Part shown: positions 11,156 to 23,105 of the stretch, in pieces | Numbering within the stretch: position 1 is the first letter of the stretch | How the letters are laid out: the number at the start of each line of letters is the position of its first letter | Source: Solea solea | Lineage: Eukaryota > Chordata > Actinopteri > Pleuronectiformes > Soleidae | Length of the DNA stretch: 64,000 nucleotides | Direction: 5' to 3' | NCBI RefSeq assembly: GCF_958295425.1 | Contig: NC_081148.1 | Location: 8,465,466-8,529,465 of the forward strand | Notes under the pieces: generated by a model | Databases searched by the model: none | What the model saw: the letters and a program-made list of their open reading frames with translations, nothing else | What the model was told of the DNA's origin: nothing | Position numbers and translations under genes: made by a program

Positions 11156-11278
11156 AGACACAAACATAAAGCTGCTCTAAAACACTCACATTCCTTACTA
11201 TCACTACCATCGCTCCCCTCCTTCTTTTTTCCTACCGCATCCGCTGTTCCACTTGAACAGTCACCGTTAAGCACAAGC

Positions 11279-11545
11279 AGACTTAATCATGCACGGCCAG
11301 AATTAAAACTCATTCCTCAGGGCCAGGCTGCCGGCACAGAAATAAGAAAATCAATCGGGCACTTGGCAAGGGCTGCCCATACACACCCAGACTCACTTTT
11401 CTGATCTCATTTGCAGGGGCCTTGCAGCTGAAGGGGACAGAGCTTTATGGTCATTTATTACAATTCACCAATGATATAGAGCTTCTCCATCATTACTGGC
11501 CAACCGTTAATTGTAAATTCCTACTGACGAGTAGGACTCCTGTCA
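11279..11545. promoter_or_regulatory. Enhancer-like segment
   Basis: Unique complex DNA with 'acttaatcatgcac', 'aaaatcaatcgggc', 'ttatggtcatttattacaat' and 'ccgttaattg'. These are words typical of homeodomain and HOX/PBX binding. It has no coding signal and is not repetitive. Confidence 0.3.
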
Positions 11546-11879
11546 ATGTATCTTTTTTGGTTAAATAATTGAACACAATACAGATTATCTATGAGCTAAA
11601 ATATTATGGTTTCAGATTAACTACAGATTAAGTTATGGTTTAGGGCCAAAAATTTAATTTGCATTTATATGATTGTGACAAATTGTGCAAAAATTGTTCT
11701 TAAAACAATTTTACTTGATCAAGTACACCTCAAACTTAAATCCAGTATTCGACAAATGAATGTCTTAATAACGTGGGAGAAGAACAATTCTGACTCAATC
11801 CGGATAAGTGTTAAGCTATAATGGTAAAAAAAAGGCTCATTTTATCATTTGTGCTCTCGGCAATTAAACCGCAGACCTT

Positions 11880-12620
11880 GTATTGTATCTCTTACCTGCA
11901 TCAGAATGCTCCAGTGAGCCTGCTTTGTTTTTCACAGCCTGCTTTTATTAGCTAATGGAACTTAATATTTCATGAGATATTAATGGAAACTTGGCTCGTA
12001 ATTAGTACTGCTTCACAGAAATAGGGGCATGTATCTTCATTAGGCATCGGAGCAAGTCTTTTTATCTTCATTACAAGCGTGCTACATCATTTTTCTCCCG
12101 CTTATTATGCCTTTGTTTTTGTTGCGCGCTTGTCGCTGTGTGCTCGTTATGCAGTGGGTCGGTGGTCGACGGTGACACGGCCATCTTTTGCAGACGTTGA
12201 ATAACGATCCTGGTGAACGCTTTGGAATTGGCCCTCTTATCTTCACCAGCAGTGTCGATTTCTGTGACTAAAGTGCACCAGATTCTTTTTTCTCTGGTTT
12301 AATCTGAGTAAATACTGATGATGATGTCATTGAAACTACCTATTTATTCATTTTGAGGCCAGTGGAGTAGACGTGACACTGAGCTTTTGCTATCTTGCGG
12401 CGCATGCATTGGCAAAATCTGTTTTGTTTTTCCGCGCAGATGATAGGAGATATTAAATAAATTGGGTTCAAATCATTCAGCACATGAGCTCCCTATCTCA
12501 GCGACGCAGACACATAGTTAATGACAGACAAGACCATTGACCTTTGGACACTCTACTCGCTGTAATATTATTTGAAATGTCAAGGCATCTTGTAATAAAC
12601 TAAGGATAAGTCTGTGGATG
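11880..12620. promoter_or_regulatory. Extended enhancer-like block
   Basis: Over 700 bp of unique sequence that alternates AT-rich homeodomain words (TAATTAG at 11999-12005, 'agctaatgg', 'atattaatgg') with CpG-containing complex DNA around 12125-12220. This mixture is typical of deeply conserved vertebrate non-coding elements near developmental regulators. That reading is inference, with no alignment to back it. Confidence 0.33.
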
Positions 12621-12829
12621 GTGTTTTGACGGGACACATTACTTAAGGGAATATTTTGTTTAAAGCTTTTTCACAGAGATGCATGGTATTTTCACAAGTT
12701 TTACATCACGGCAGATAAATGCAGTTTGAAAAACCATTGTGTAAAGTCTGCCTTTTTTTTTTACTTTTCAGGGGTCTTGTGTGATATTTTTTATTTTTTT
12801 TTATCACTGCTCATATCTGGAAGATGACA

Positions 12830-13110
12830 GTTTCGAGCCAAAGGCCTCAAGGGCGCACACCGTTCTAAGGCAGCCATTGCTCTTTACCATGGCGATTCAT
12901 GGGGCCTCTATTTCCAGTTGTATTATCTTAATTGTCCTGGCAAGTATGTTCAGTGGTTATATTATCAATTTATGGCTCCTCTTGCCACCCCATTAATCCA
13001 GCCGTTAAAACACTGTAACCAGTGGCTCAAACTCCCGGTGAAAGGAACATAAACCTGTCCCAGGACTGCCAGTGGCGCTGGAGCCAAGATAGTGCTTTGA
13101 TAGACGTGTA
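12830..13110. promoter_or_regulatory. Enhancer-like segment carrying a 35-codon frame
   Basis: Unique complex sequence. On the plus strand an ATG in good context (ttaccATGG, 12889) opens 35 codons to TAA at 12994-12996. The frame encodes a strongly hydrophobic middle (SSCIILIVLASMFSGYII) flanked by MAIHGA and NLWLLLPPH, which would fit one membrane segment. A micropeptide is possible, but a conserved non-coding element with a chance frame is more likely. Confidence 0.25.
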
Positions 13111-13239
13111 GGAGGTGTGCCATTTTTCTAAAACTTTTTTTTTTTTTTACTCTCCAGGTTATAGTTTGCCATCTCTCAGACGACAGTGATGTAAAATCAT
13201 TGTATGAGGAAAAGAGAGGCAATATAAAAAAGGGATCAT

Positions 13240-15170
13240 TTCCACACTTGTGCTGCTGTAATAACAGCTATTGCTTATGAAGACGGCAACAGGGTTTTAC
13301 AGGCACATTGCATCTTCAGTAAGGGATTATGTAAAGTGGGCTGTTTTACCACAGATGTATCACAACGGCATGGTTTTAATTTCACCATGAGATACAACAT
13401 AACTAATCCCAGCTGTGTGGACAAGTTAATTTCATACTGCCAGAATCAGCTAAATTGTGTATTATCAATGGTGCCTGAATGGTATATATTTATACAAGTT
13501 TATTTTTTGACTTTGTGAAGGATTAATTTAAATGGTCAACATAAGCTTTTTGCCAATATTGACCAATATGTTCGCTTGATAAGAGTTCATTCACCTACGA
13601 CCACAGCTTCTACGTACATGTGAATATGCAGAATCTTTAAGTGAGAGACAAGAGTTTGGGGCTGGATTTCCGGTTCCAGTTTGACTAATCATGTCTGAGC
13701 AGCTTTGGTTGCCTGCAGGTGAGCACTATGTGCCGAGCTAAGGAGGTAGAGCACATTGATTAAATGACATCACGTATTAGCTTTTCAATGTATGTGCATT
13801 TATATGCTGACTCCTGGTAGTAGAGATGAGGCAAAAACGACCTACATTTAAAAGGTTTTGGTCACAGATGGCTTTTTTCACGTGAACTCCATACTTTCGT
13901 CTAATGTTGCACGTCGGACTGTAAATGTACAGCAAATTGAAACCTGGATAGCCAGTGTTTATACTGGAATCCCCAAGAAATGTGCCATTCCACGGTTAAT
14001 TATTTGCTGGACAATTGTCGATGGTTTCCATCATTGATCTCACTGTTAGCAATGGAAACACAGCTGAACTTAATCTGTTGATGGAAACTTAGCTGTTTAA
14101 AAATGCAGCTTGGAAAATAAAGCAGATTATCTATATTCCATTGGGATGTATTGCTTGATTATTATTGCTTTATTATTATTTTTTATTCTTGCTCTTACCT
14201 TCTTTACTTGGAGATACCTAATCTCTGAATACACTCTGAGTAATTTGGAGCAGTAATACACTTTCGTTGTTGTGGAGGTTTCTTTAATTAGAATCCAGTG
14301 TATTTTGAGACCTTGTTCTTTGAGGCTTCTCATGGTTAGAACTGTGAAAGCCACATATATCCACAGCCTGTAGGTGATGTCATATGCCACAGGTCGAAGG
14401 TGGCAATGCCTGATGCAATTACAGACTTGTCATGTACTGCACATGATCCAGATGACTGGAGAGTGGTTCTTCCTCTGAGACTCGTCTTCTGAGTATTTTT
14501 TAAAAAACAAACACATACAGAACTAACTTTCAATACATTTCCATGCAATTGCAGCTCTGCGCCAAACTCTAAGCTCTAACGGGGGAATCAATTCATTGAG
14601 TCAAGTGCCTCTACTATGCTAGGTGGGGATACACCCTTTTCATCTTATTATTTGGAAGTTTCTGGTTTAGCTTGTGGCTAGTTGTTAGAACGTGGGAAGC
14701 AAAATGCTCAGTCTTCCATGAGCTTAAAAATATTCAATTATTTAAGATCACTGAGCATAACATTGATCCCCTCGTCAGTCCAACAAAATGTATCAGCCTG
14801 CATTTTGTCATTTTGTTATTTGTATTTAAAGCAGCGTTGGGAACCGTGGTGCATGTGCAGAGGCTCTGGTTTCGACTGAAAGTATGCTACAGCAATTCGA
14901 CTCCCATTCTTGTTTGTCCAACTTTAAGAAATTTGATTGAGCACAATTGCAATTGGATTGTTGTGTATTTTAAAAGTGTGCATAGTATTTCTATTAATGT
15001 CATGTAAGCATACTTTTTTTTTGAGAACTTAACAAAAACGGAGCCAAGCAAAATAATTGATTGCTGAAACAAAACAAAAAAAAATATTTTTGGATGAACC
15101 TACAAATATATTGAAGTCAATATCAAGTTTGCATTAGTTATCATCGATTAATACCCAACATGTAGGCATC
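13240..15170. other. AT-rich non-coding stretch
   Basis: Nothing coding is supported. At 13712-13740 an ATG-led nine-codon stretch ends in a donor-like GTGAGC, too little to call an exon. The remaining frames read as random sequence. Confidence 0.45.
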
Positions 15171-15175
15171 CATTT

Positions 15176-15219
15176 TGTGTGTTTGTTTGTGTGTCTGTGT
15201 GTGTGGGGTTCTGTGTGTA
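15176..15219. repeat. Interrupted (GT)n microsatellite
   Basis: GT units broken by T, C and G substitutions. Confidence 0.9.
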
Positions 15220-15279
15220 CTATCTGTTTCGCCTCTATCCCTCTCCAACCTCTTTGCGTCTCCAGGCTGAAAACTGCAC

Positions 15280-15590
15280 CAGCAGTAATTGCCTGACCTT
15301 TACGGCAGTGAGATAGTCTCATTAAGCCTGATGGATAATGATGGCGCCTCTCCATGCTACGTGAACCTCTGTGATAATGAAACAACAGAACAGCCCTGCT
15401 GCTCCACTGTGGGGTCACGGGAGAAGGCTGATAACCCAGAGAGAGCAGCCTGTTCCTGGCTAACGACAAGACCCAGAGCCCCCTGCAGTGTCACCCTTCT
15501 CCCGTACGTCCATATGGGAGATGGTGGTGTCATGGTAATGTGCTGTTCACATCTCCGTTTTCACATTCCTGGCTTTGATTTGAGACATTG
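15280..15590. promoter_or_regulatory. Enhancer-like segment
   Basis: Unique, GC-balanced sequence, including 'gatagtctcattaagcctga' and 'gatggataatgatggcgcct'. It also holds a 100-codon plus-strand frame (15289-15591) with many Cys, no domain and no splice logic. I take the frame as incidental. Confidence 0.25.
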
Positions 15591-15599
15591 ATATTCTTG

Positions 15600-17560
15600 T
15601 GGTTGGTATATTTTCCCATTGAGGAAGATGAGTCAGGGGACACTTAGGGATTGAGAGTGTTTATATGTAAATTAAAGGAGGACTCCTGTGTTATTTTGCA
15701 CTGTAGCTCATTTACTTCTGCCTGCTCATTTTGCAATGCATGCCATACACAGCGCTATAGCTGTATTTGTTATTTATGTTTTATAGGTTCGGTATTAAAG
15801 GTAGCTCATTGTACTGACCAAAAGTTTTAACTTATTTCTCTTGGTGTCACATAATGGACGCAGAGCACGTTCACACATATGCACGAGGAAGCATCCTCTC
15901 GACTGCGGCAAACCAGAGGAAACATGTCTCGGAACAAAGACAAATCAAATCACATTAGTTCTAAAAGCCACAACAACTTGCACAAGATTTAACAGTTTGT
16001 GAAGCAAAAGAAGTCAATTAAAAGCCAAACACAAGTTACTGCCAAGTGTAAATAACTGTGTGACTTCTCATTACTCTCGGTGCAACACAGTGAGACACAA
16101 ACGATGTTTACCCGTTGTGAGCTGTCAGTGTCAGCAGATGTCAGTTACTGTCACAAACGGAAACACACTTCTCTTGGTTGAATGAAGACGGTTAACTCAA
16201 CTAGCACCCGGTAATTAATTACTAGCACGAACATATACAGCGAGCCTTAAGTACTTTTGCAGCAGTGATACAATAATACAGCTGTTTGTTGTGTTTATTT
16301 GTCTCTGTGACCATAGATAATTGTGCACATTATATTGTGTTTTACCACTTTGTTAAAGTCATTTTCCACTTATGAGAAGCTGTAAAAATAAAGAAGGAAT
16401 ATGGCAGTCTGAGTGGGATATTGATGTATACATATAAACAGCATATCTCGTGTTCTGTTGGTTTTTATAGTCTGGCTCGTGTTCATAGCGTTTTGTTTAT
16501 TAATGCTGAAAGGCATCGGTGTAAATGGTATCTAAAGCTGTGTTAATAAAAAACAACTTATCTTGAGCATGACCTTAGGCAAGACATGAACCTACAGTAT
16601 ATCCAGGTCAGTCATCACATATATTGTGATGTGTAACTTGATATACGAGAGCAAACATGTCATTTTCTCCTGCAAGGCCTCTAATGTCTGACATTAACAG
16701 AGGAATTATTACACTTGTTTTATTGGACTTGATGTGTACATACAGATACACAAACACTCATAAAATAGCGGGAAGGGTACACGCACTTCCATTAATTATC
16801 AGTATCAGACAGCATATGTGGATCAGACAAGGGACAGAGGAACAATGTGGAGCCAAATTAATGAGCAAAAGGTTGAAAGGAAAGGCACTCGTGCATCTCT
16901 TCATTCTGTGACAGTCAGTGATTCATGTGTGTGTGTTAAAGAAAAAAAAAGCTCTTAGCATTTTTTCTTTTTAAATTTATTTCCCTGAAGTCACTCAGCG
17001 TGCACAGTCTATTTAATGAGTTATTTGGGTAAATGATATAAAAACCTTCTTACTTTGAAGTATTGTCACTTTTATTTAAGGAAGCCATGTCTTCATAAAC
17101 CCTCTTTGACTTTTCATCTGCCCTGCTCAGTTTGTTCAATTTTAGTATTAATCTCTATTGTCTTTGTATACTTGTGTGCAAATAAACTAAACTTGGATAT
17201 GCATTTGTGAGTTTTCCATGTCAGGTTTTTAGTATTGTTTTGAACTTTTTTGTTGATCCATCAGGAGGAAAACGGAGTGGACATCACTTATTATATTTGC
17301 ATGAGTTTGTTGATTTTAATTTTGTAATTATGCAGTTACCACATAGTTGTGAATGGAAGGCAATACATTTTGGACTATTGTTGAGATCTTTAATGAGTGA
17401 ACTAGACCTGAGCAGTGATGCATTTAGGTTCTGTAGTAGAGTGTCGTAGTAGAATGGGCAGGAGAGAGCTGGGTCGATGGATAAGGGGGTCGACAAGAGG
17501 GCATGTGTCCCACTCAGGCAGCCAAAACCAGCAGGGGGTGCTGACACCCTGATAACCATG
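15600..17560. other. Non-coding stretch, nothing recognised
   Basis: AT-rich sequence with scattered homopolymers (for example A8 near 16944). At 17267 an acceptor-like 'ttgatccatcag' precedes a short open stretch without a donor. No gene or mobile element is called. Confidence 0.45.
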
Positions 17561-17570
17561 TGCTAACTCC

Positions 17571-17592
17571 CCCCCTCCTCCTCCTCCTCCTC
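17571..17592. repeat. (CTC)n trinucleotide repeat
   Basis: Seven CTC units after a C run. Confidence 0.95.
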
Positions 17593-18039
17593 ACTGTGGC
17601 TTGTGGTCCGCAGCTTCTCTTTCTAGCTTTGGGAATAGGTGGATATTCAAGCTTTCTGAATAGTCAGTGTAAACCGACTGCACTGTTTCGTGTTGGCACA
17701 CACATATTGTTAAGTGGTGCAAAACCGGCTAGATAAATACAAAGCCAAATGATATTTAATATACTTTACATTTTTTTTTTTTACTTTTAATGAATTGTTT
17801 TCCACGTTCAGAGGTCAGAGGATTAGATGTAACAAACACTTCCTTTGTGCTTAACGAAATGCCCTAGTCTTGCTTAAAAAGATGCAGGTTCATGTTCACT
17901 TAAATTATCCTAGTTTAGTTATTTTTTGTATTAGATATAATATAGTGAAGTGTGTCTCCTGTATTGTGCTGCATGTGGCCATAGGTTGGAATAACAGTCA
18001 CATATTCACCACTGAAAAGTTTGATTACTTATGAAATCA

Positions 18040-18300
18040 TAATTGTTAATCCAAAATGCCCTAATTATCCAATAGTATTGCTGTTCCACCAATAATTCCC
18101 TAATTAAGTTTTATAATTATTATATGTGGCTCGGGCCAGAGTTACTACGCAGTCTTACTTTTTTTTATTAATCATCCTTCATGAGCTCAGAATGTGAAAT
18201 TAATGATTAATGAAGCCGAGTATCAGAGCTGTAAAAGTTAATTAATAATAATATTTGAAAAGACAATAATTATGGACCTACACGTCATGATAAAAAATCA
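18040..18300. promoter_or_regulatory. Enhancer-like AT-rich segment
   Basis: Homeodomain words are dense: 'cctaattatcc', 'ccctaattaag', ATTAATG twice in tandem (18199-18212) and 'gttaattaat'. A GC-richer core lies at about 18125-18155. It is non-repetitive and non-coding. Confidence 0.3.
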
Positions 18301-18509
18301 CTTGAATAACTGGTCAAAAGTAAAATCCTGCTTTTTCTGTGCAACTCTTTCTTCATGAAGTCTATGCATTTCATACATGGCATGAGTAGAGATCATATTT
18401 ACCAACTACCATTATTTAGCAATATTTAAAAGAGCAGGTTTCCAAATGACTCCAGATAGAAAAAAAAAAATTCATATTCTTGAGTCCACATTGGAATATT
18501 AAGCCGTAT

Positions 18510-18770
18510 ACTCTAATTAACGCTGCAAATGAATTGATTTATGCTCTTAATATTACACTTACCAAGATAATTCTGCCTCAATTTAAGACGTAAGCCACAC
18601 AGTAACTCCTGCGTTAGGTGACACATAAATGTGATGAGGGAAATTGCCTCGCACGCACGCACCTTCAGCCGCATCACGGATGACAAATATGTCTGGCATA
18701 TGAGGAAGAAAATTAAAGCAGCGTATTTATCACTGCTACGGAAAACCAGCTGCAAATAGAAATACATACG
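18510..18770. promoter_or_regulatory. Enhancer-like segment
   Basis: Unique complex DNA with CpG-bearing words ('gcctcgcacgcacgcacc', 'gccgcatcacggatgac') inside AT-rich flanks. It shows no repeat match to the rest of the window. The 88-codon minus-strand frame across it has no domain. Confidence 0.28.
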
Positions 18771-19153
18771 TTTGTTCAATTTGTATTATATTTATTTAAT
18801 TAAAAAAACAGCCTTTACACAAAACTGCAGTAAATGCTGCTGCAGCAGAGTGTGAAATGTTTTCTTTGTGTGTGCATGTGAATGTGTTTTTAGGGTTTTA
18901 CAGTCAATCTCTTCACTAAAATATCTTCAATATTTGTGATTGATGTTTTTTATAAGCAGATGTTGCGCTGGTAGGATTGCATCCAATTTTGTTGTACAGT
19001 GTGAATGCGCAAAATATGTTCTATTCTATTCTGAGATCGACTTACCACTTCTTTTCTTTCGGCTTCTCCCTGATATTAATACATGTACAACACTTTATTA
19101 TTAATTCATCATATTTCAAATTCACCTGAATATTATTCTATTCTTTCATGGCA

Positions 19154-19171
19154 TTTTTTTTTTTTTTTTTT
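19154..19171. repeat. T18 homopolymer
   Basis: A run of 18 T followed by CCAG, so it resembles a splice acceptor. No exon can be followed after it. Confidence 0.95.
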
Positions 19172-19249
19172 CCAGGCCCGGATTAAAGTCCTTTGTGTAT
19201 GATTTGCTGGTTGGCGTTTTTTAATGCTGCATCATAGTGTGAGCTCATG

Positions 19250-19460
19250 AAGTGCCGCTGTGGGTCGCTGGGCTGTTCAGCGAGTGCTGTGTGTTACGTG
19301 CCGGCTGTGGGAGTGGGTGGGCTGGCGGAGCTCGGGCCAAACCAGGCAGGCTGGAGTGGATCAGCTCTGTGATAGTGCAACCCCCGGGGCCTCGCGCCCC
19401 AGGGAGAGGTCACAAGTTCAACTCCCTCGTCTTCTGGTCACACAGGAACCTCAGGGGCCT
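19250..19460. other. Local GC and CpG peak
   Basis: This is the most GC-rich 200 bp that I noticed in the window. It contains around ten CpG dinucleotides and a 'cccccggggcctcgcgcccc' core. It could be a small CpG island, an unmethylated enhancer or the remnant of a GC-rich insertion. The 78-82-codon frames across it have no recognisable domain. Confidence 0.5.
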
Positions 19461-19479
19461 CCCTTTGTGTGTGTGTGCG

Positions 19480-20360
19480 CGAGTGTAGAATGCAGATTTA
19501 GCATGTGACTATAGAGCAGAAATTATATTTCAGATTTAATACCGAATACCAGGCATGAATTGGATTACTGCAGCACGTTTTACACTTGATTAAAGGCAGA
19601 GGACTACGGTGTACAACTCCTGATTTATTTATTTATTTCCTTTCAAAGTGCTGGCCCCAAGTCTCGGTATCGCTGATCCTGTTTGCGTTTCACATCACCT
19701 CCAATACATTTCAACATAGCTTGGGCGTATACATCATCGCTCTGCTGAAATAGCAGCGTTACAAATGCCCCCCCCCGGTTCCTCTCGGAGGACAACATGT
19801 AAAACATACCAGGACCTCTGTATATGTATTCAGTCCCTCCTGTGGAGAATTGAGCAGTGGAAATGCCATGAGGCAGGCTCTTTTCCCAACCGTCTCTTTG
19901 CGCTGCCTGGCGGACACTCATGGGTTCAAGGTTGTCATCTGTCGCCGTCTCCACAACACCACTGCTGTTTGATTTTCACATCGAGGTGCTAAAAGGAGCT
20001 TTAAGCGCGTAATCCCTCTTTGGAAAGCGTCCATTTGTGTAATTGTGATATTGTAACTTGAGAGAAACACAAAGGAACTCACATTTAAAAGGAGCTAATC
20101 TTGATAATCTGAAACGCTGAATGACGTAACATGCGGCCTCTTGATTAACTAACTGATAGTGATTGATTCCAACCTGTAAACCCACCCAAGTTCATGACGA
20201 GTGTGTGAAAAGTTCGTCTTTGAGTTATTTGTTCAACTAGTATGAGTTTGTAGTTTCTGCCTCCATGGCCCAACCTCTTTCCATATCACTTCCAACAATC
20301 CTGGGCAAAGAAAATCTTTAAAATCCAGTTTGGTGTCAGATATCTGCTTTAATTTGATAA
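19480..20360. other. Unique non-coding sequence
   Basis: Balanced composition without repeats. The part from 19870 to 20190 ('gagctttaagcgcgtaatcc' and neighbours) could be regulatory. No gene is supported. Confidence 0.35.
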
Positions 20361-20408
20361 ATCCCAGTAACCTGGTACTAGGTTACAGCAAACACAGAAA
20401 TATTTTAA

Positions 20409-20669
20409 ATGCTATATGACCTGTTTCTCGTCATCCATTGTATCCTTATATTAGCAGGAGTGATTTTTTTTGAAGTCTTTAATCAATATGAGCCATTGCA
20501 AGCACCGGACAGCATCAGCTATCCATCGCTCACAACTGTTCTTTTTCTTAAAGGAAGGAACATGTTTAACAGAGGCACCTCTGCAGTGATAGATATCCAC
20601 AATACTTCACCAGCCAGACCTTTGCAAATAGAATACCCTGCTGTGCTAAAGAAAACAATGTGTTTCTGA
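20409..20669 (+). other. 86-codon open frame, unrecognised
   Basis: The frame starts with a hydrophobic stretch (VIHCILILAGVIFFEVF) and continues with a polar tail. There is no convincing start context, no splice structure and no family I recognise. The DNA from 20480 to 20670 is unique and complex, so a regulatory element is as likely as a coding one. Confidence 0.12.
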
Positions 20670-20819
20670 GGAGCAAAATACAATCCATCACCAAGTCTGT
20701 TAGGCCTGAGAGGTGGGAGTGAAAGAGGAAAGACAGGAGGCCGGGGAGTCGAGTGTGGGGCTACCTGGTTTTCACATCAGAGAAGGTTGGGGGGTAGAAG
20801 AGGGACTTGTGGCCTCTCA

Positions 20820-21080
20820 AAGGTCCACGAGCCACGAGTGCGGCACTGAAGGGCTGCGCCATTCACATAGCCGCTCCTGTTGGTAAAACTCTGCTGCGCC
20901 AGAGTCAGCTTTAATCAATCAGCGGCCGAGGTGAGAGGAGGCATTCTCTGAGATTAATTGTAGTCTTTAATTCAGGGCCTGATGTAAACAAGGAAGGAGC
21001 CTAGCTCATTGTGATTAGTATGTGACACAGGGGGCTGTGGGTGTTTATGTGATTTCAGGGTTAGTGAGCAGATAAGCAAA
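20820..21080. promoter_or_regulatory. Enhancer-like segment
   Basis: Unique sequence with 'gctttaatcaatcagcggcc', 'gagattaattgtag', 'tctttaattcaggg' and 'gtgattagtatgtgac', giving several homeodomain and PBX-type words in about 130 bp. No coding potential. Confidence 0.32.
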
Positions 21081-21089
21081 TACCTGGAT

Positions 21090-22140
21090 CCCTCAGACGA
21101 AATATAAATGCACATTCACCGGTCAAATCAGAGGGATTTTAATTTGGAAAATAAAATGAAGGAAATATGTCAAATTTCATTTAAAAATTTAATTTTAAAA
21201 GTGTAGTGTGTCACGACAAATGTCTCTTTGACTCGCACCATTCTGATTAAGCCTATAAACCCCTTCAGATTCTCTCTGTAATTTGTCCGTAAAGTGATGT
21301 TTAGATCTCATGTTGCCCAGCAACAAGTGATTTGTTTCATATCAAGAAAGGAGGCAAAAGCATTGTGCTAAAGTGAGTCGGCATGTGACTGTAAAACAAA
21401 GAGTGTAAAAAGAAGTCAAATTCTAGAGTTAAAAAAAAATCCCTATTGTTGACGAGATAAATGCTTCTTGTCTCCACTCGCCCCTGCGCTGCTGCTGTGT
21501 ACACACAAACACTCCCTCAGTCATGTCTGATAGTATTGCTTGACAGAGCCCCTTTTCAGGTGAAGGACACAGTCGGCAAATTATGTTATGACTGTTCATG
21601 AAAAGAAAACGGAGGACACTTCGGACATTTGAACATACAGGGCTTCAGATTTAACACTTTTAACAGTGTGATTTTTTTTTTTTTTTTTTTTTTTTCATAT
21701 TACAGCAAGAGTGAAACTTTTTGAGCATCTCCAACATGTGGTGCACTTTTAAAATGGCCACTGTTTATCAAGAAGACAGCTCATGATATCATTAAATGAT
21801 TCCCAGCTGCTCTAAGTGCCATGAGGTGTCAGAGCAGGAGTCATTATAGATTGTTATGAGCAGCACAAGGACAAATCTTTCAGTCTACTGACATTTTAGA
21901 TGGACCCACCTTTAGGTCGCTTTGCACAGGAACACCTTCTCTTAAATCTTTATCTCCCTCACCTGAAGACCTCGGCATGGATGATGTTGGCCACTCTTGT
22001 CCCGTTAGGTTTGCCCTCAACGACCTCCCCTCTCGTTTCCTGTGAAGACTCCCCCCCACACCTTTTCACATCCATCCCCACATCAAAAACATTATGCTGA
22101 GTTTTCTTTACACCGACCTGTGAGGACAGGCAAAGACACC
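21090..22140. other. Non-coding stretch with T24 run
   Basis: A T24 homopolymer occupies 21672-21695. The 66-codon frame at 21900-22100 has no domain. Nothing else is recognised. Confidence 0.5.
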
Positions 22141-22149
22141 TCAGTCATT

Positions 22150-22360
22150 ACCTATGATAACTAATCTATTAATATTGAATGATGGTCTCATTAAAAGGTT
22201 CAAGTATAAGTCTAAGCTTATGTGTTAATGACATGTTAATGCTTCTGTCAATTATAAGCTGGGGTAATGACACCTGCGATGAGACAATATCACTTGAGGT
22301 TGAAGTCAAACTTGTAATTCCATCTCCAGAGAGGTTAAGTGGAGTGCTGATCCTTGGGTG
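22150..22360. promoter_or_regulatory. Enhancer-like segment with paired TGTTAATG
   Basis: 'actaatctattaatattgaa' is followed by GTTAATG at 22224-22230 and 22235-22241, 11 bp apart (one helical turn), then 'tcaattataagctggggtaa'. It is unique and non-coding. Confidence 0.32.
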
Positions 22361-22780
22361 GTGAATAGAAGATAAATGTTTCACTATGGCTCAGAGTATT
22401 ATGTTCATGCTGTGGATGGGGAAAGTTAGAAGAAAAGTAAAGTTTAAAGTTGAACACGGGTGGAAAAAGGACCATTAGTTGTATTCTTATATGTAGTCCA
22501 TATTCTTTGTTTGGATCAGTAGTATAGCTGTTTTCAGTGTTGTCTTGGCTTGGGTTTGAGAAGAGAACAAAGAAAAAAACAAACAAACAAAAACAGATTG
22601 TAATTAGAGTTGGACTAGTTCACTTTAGACAATTTAGCAGGACAATTTAGCCCATTTAACGAGACCATTTATGAGACTTTGTAGCAGAAGAAATAAAGTG
22701 AGGATTTCTTTGCCTCTTCTTTGCTGATTACATTTTTTACACCAGTTCAATTCCCTTTTTAAATAAAACAATATCATAAA

Positions 22781-23025
22781 GGGTGACACAGTGGTGTGTT
22801 GGTTTGCACTCATGCCAGATAGCCAGAAGTTTTTGGGTTTGGTTTTTTGGTTGCTGTGTTAAATGAACGTTCTTCTTGTGCCTGTGCGGATTTGGTTAAT
22901 TTGAGACTCTACATTGATTGTAGTCGTGACTGCGAGACAAAGCATTTGTGTCTTTATCTTGGCCATGAGAGGCTGGTGCTCCAGCACCACCACAATGCCC
23001 CACATTAGAAGTCTGATGGATGATC
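22781..23025 (+). mobile_element. Highly decayed SINE of S1 type
   Basis: The order of blocks is that of a tRNA-headed SINE: 'gggtgacacagtggtgtg', 'tttgcactcatgcc', a B-box position near 'gtttttgggtttgg', 'gttcttcttgtgcctgtgcg', 'tttgagactctacattgatt', 'ggctggtgctccagcaccac' and 'tgatggatgatcc' as the tail. Each block is diverged, so this is an old copy or a related subfamily. Confidence 0.6.
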
Positions 23026-23105
23026 CAATCCAATTTCTTTGTAAAGCACATTTAAGAAAACAACAGTTGACCAAGGTGCTGTGCAGTAGTATAACTGTAA
23101 AATAA
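23021..23105. mobile_element. Fragment of a dispersed 'caatccaattt...cacattta' repeat
   Basis: 'gtaaagcacatttaagaaaa' and 'gaccaaggtgctgtgcagta' resemble a common fish interspersed repeat ('atagcacatttaaa', 'ccaaagtgctgta'). It abuts the SINE tail directly, giving a composite. The identity is from memory. Confidence 0.45.

Noticed and set aside
19252..19508. 78- and 82-codon frames in the GC peak
   Set aside because: GC-rich DNA has few stop codons; both overlapping frames are open, which argues against either being coding.
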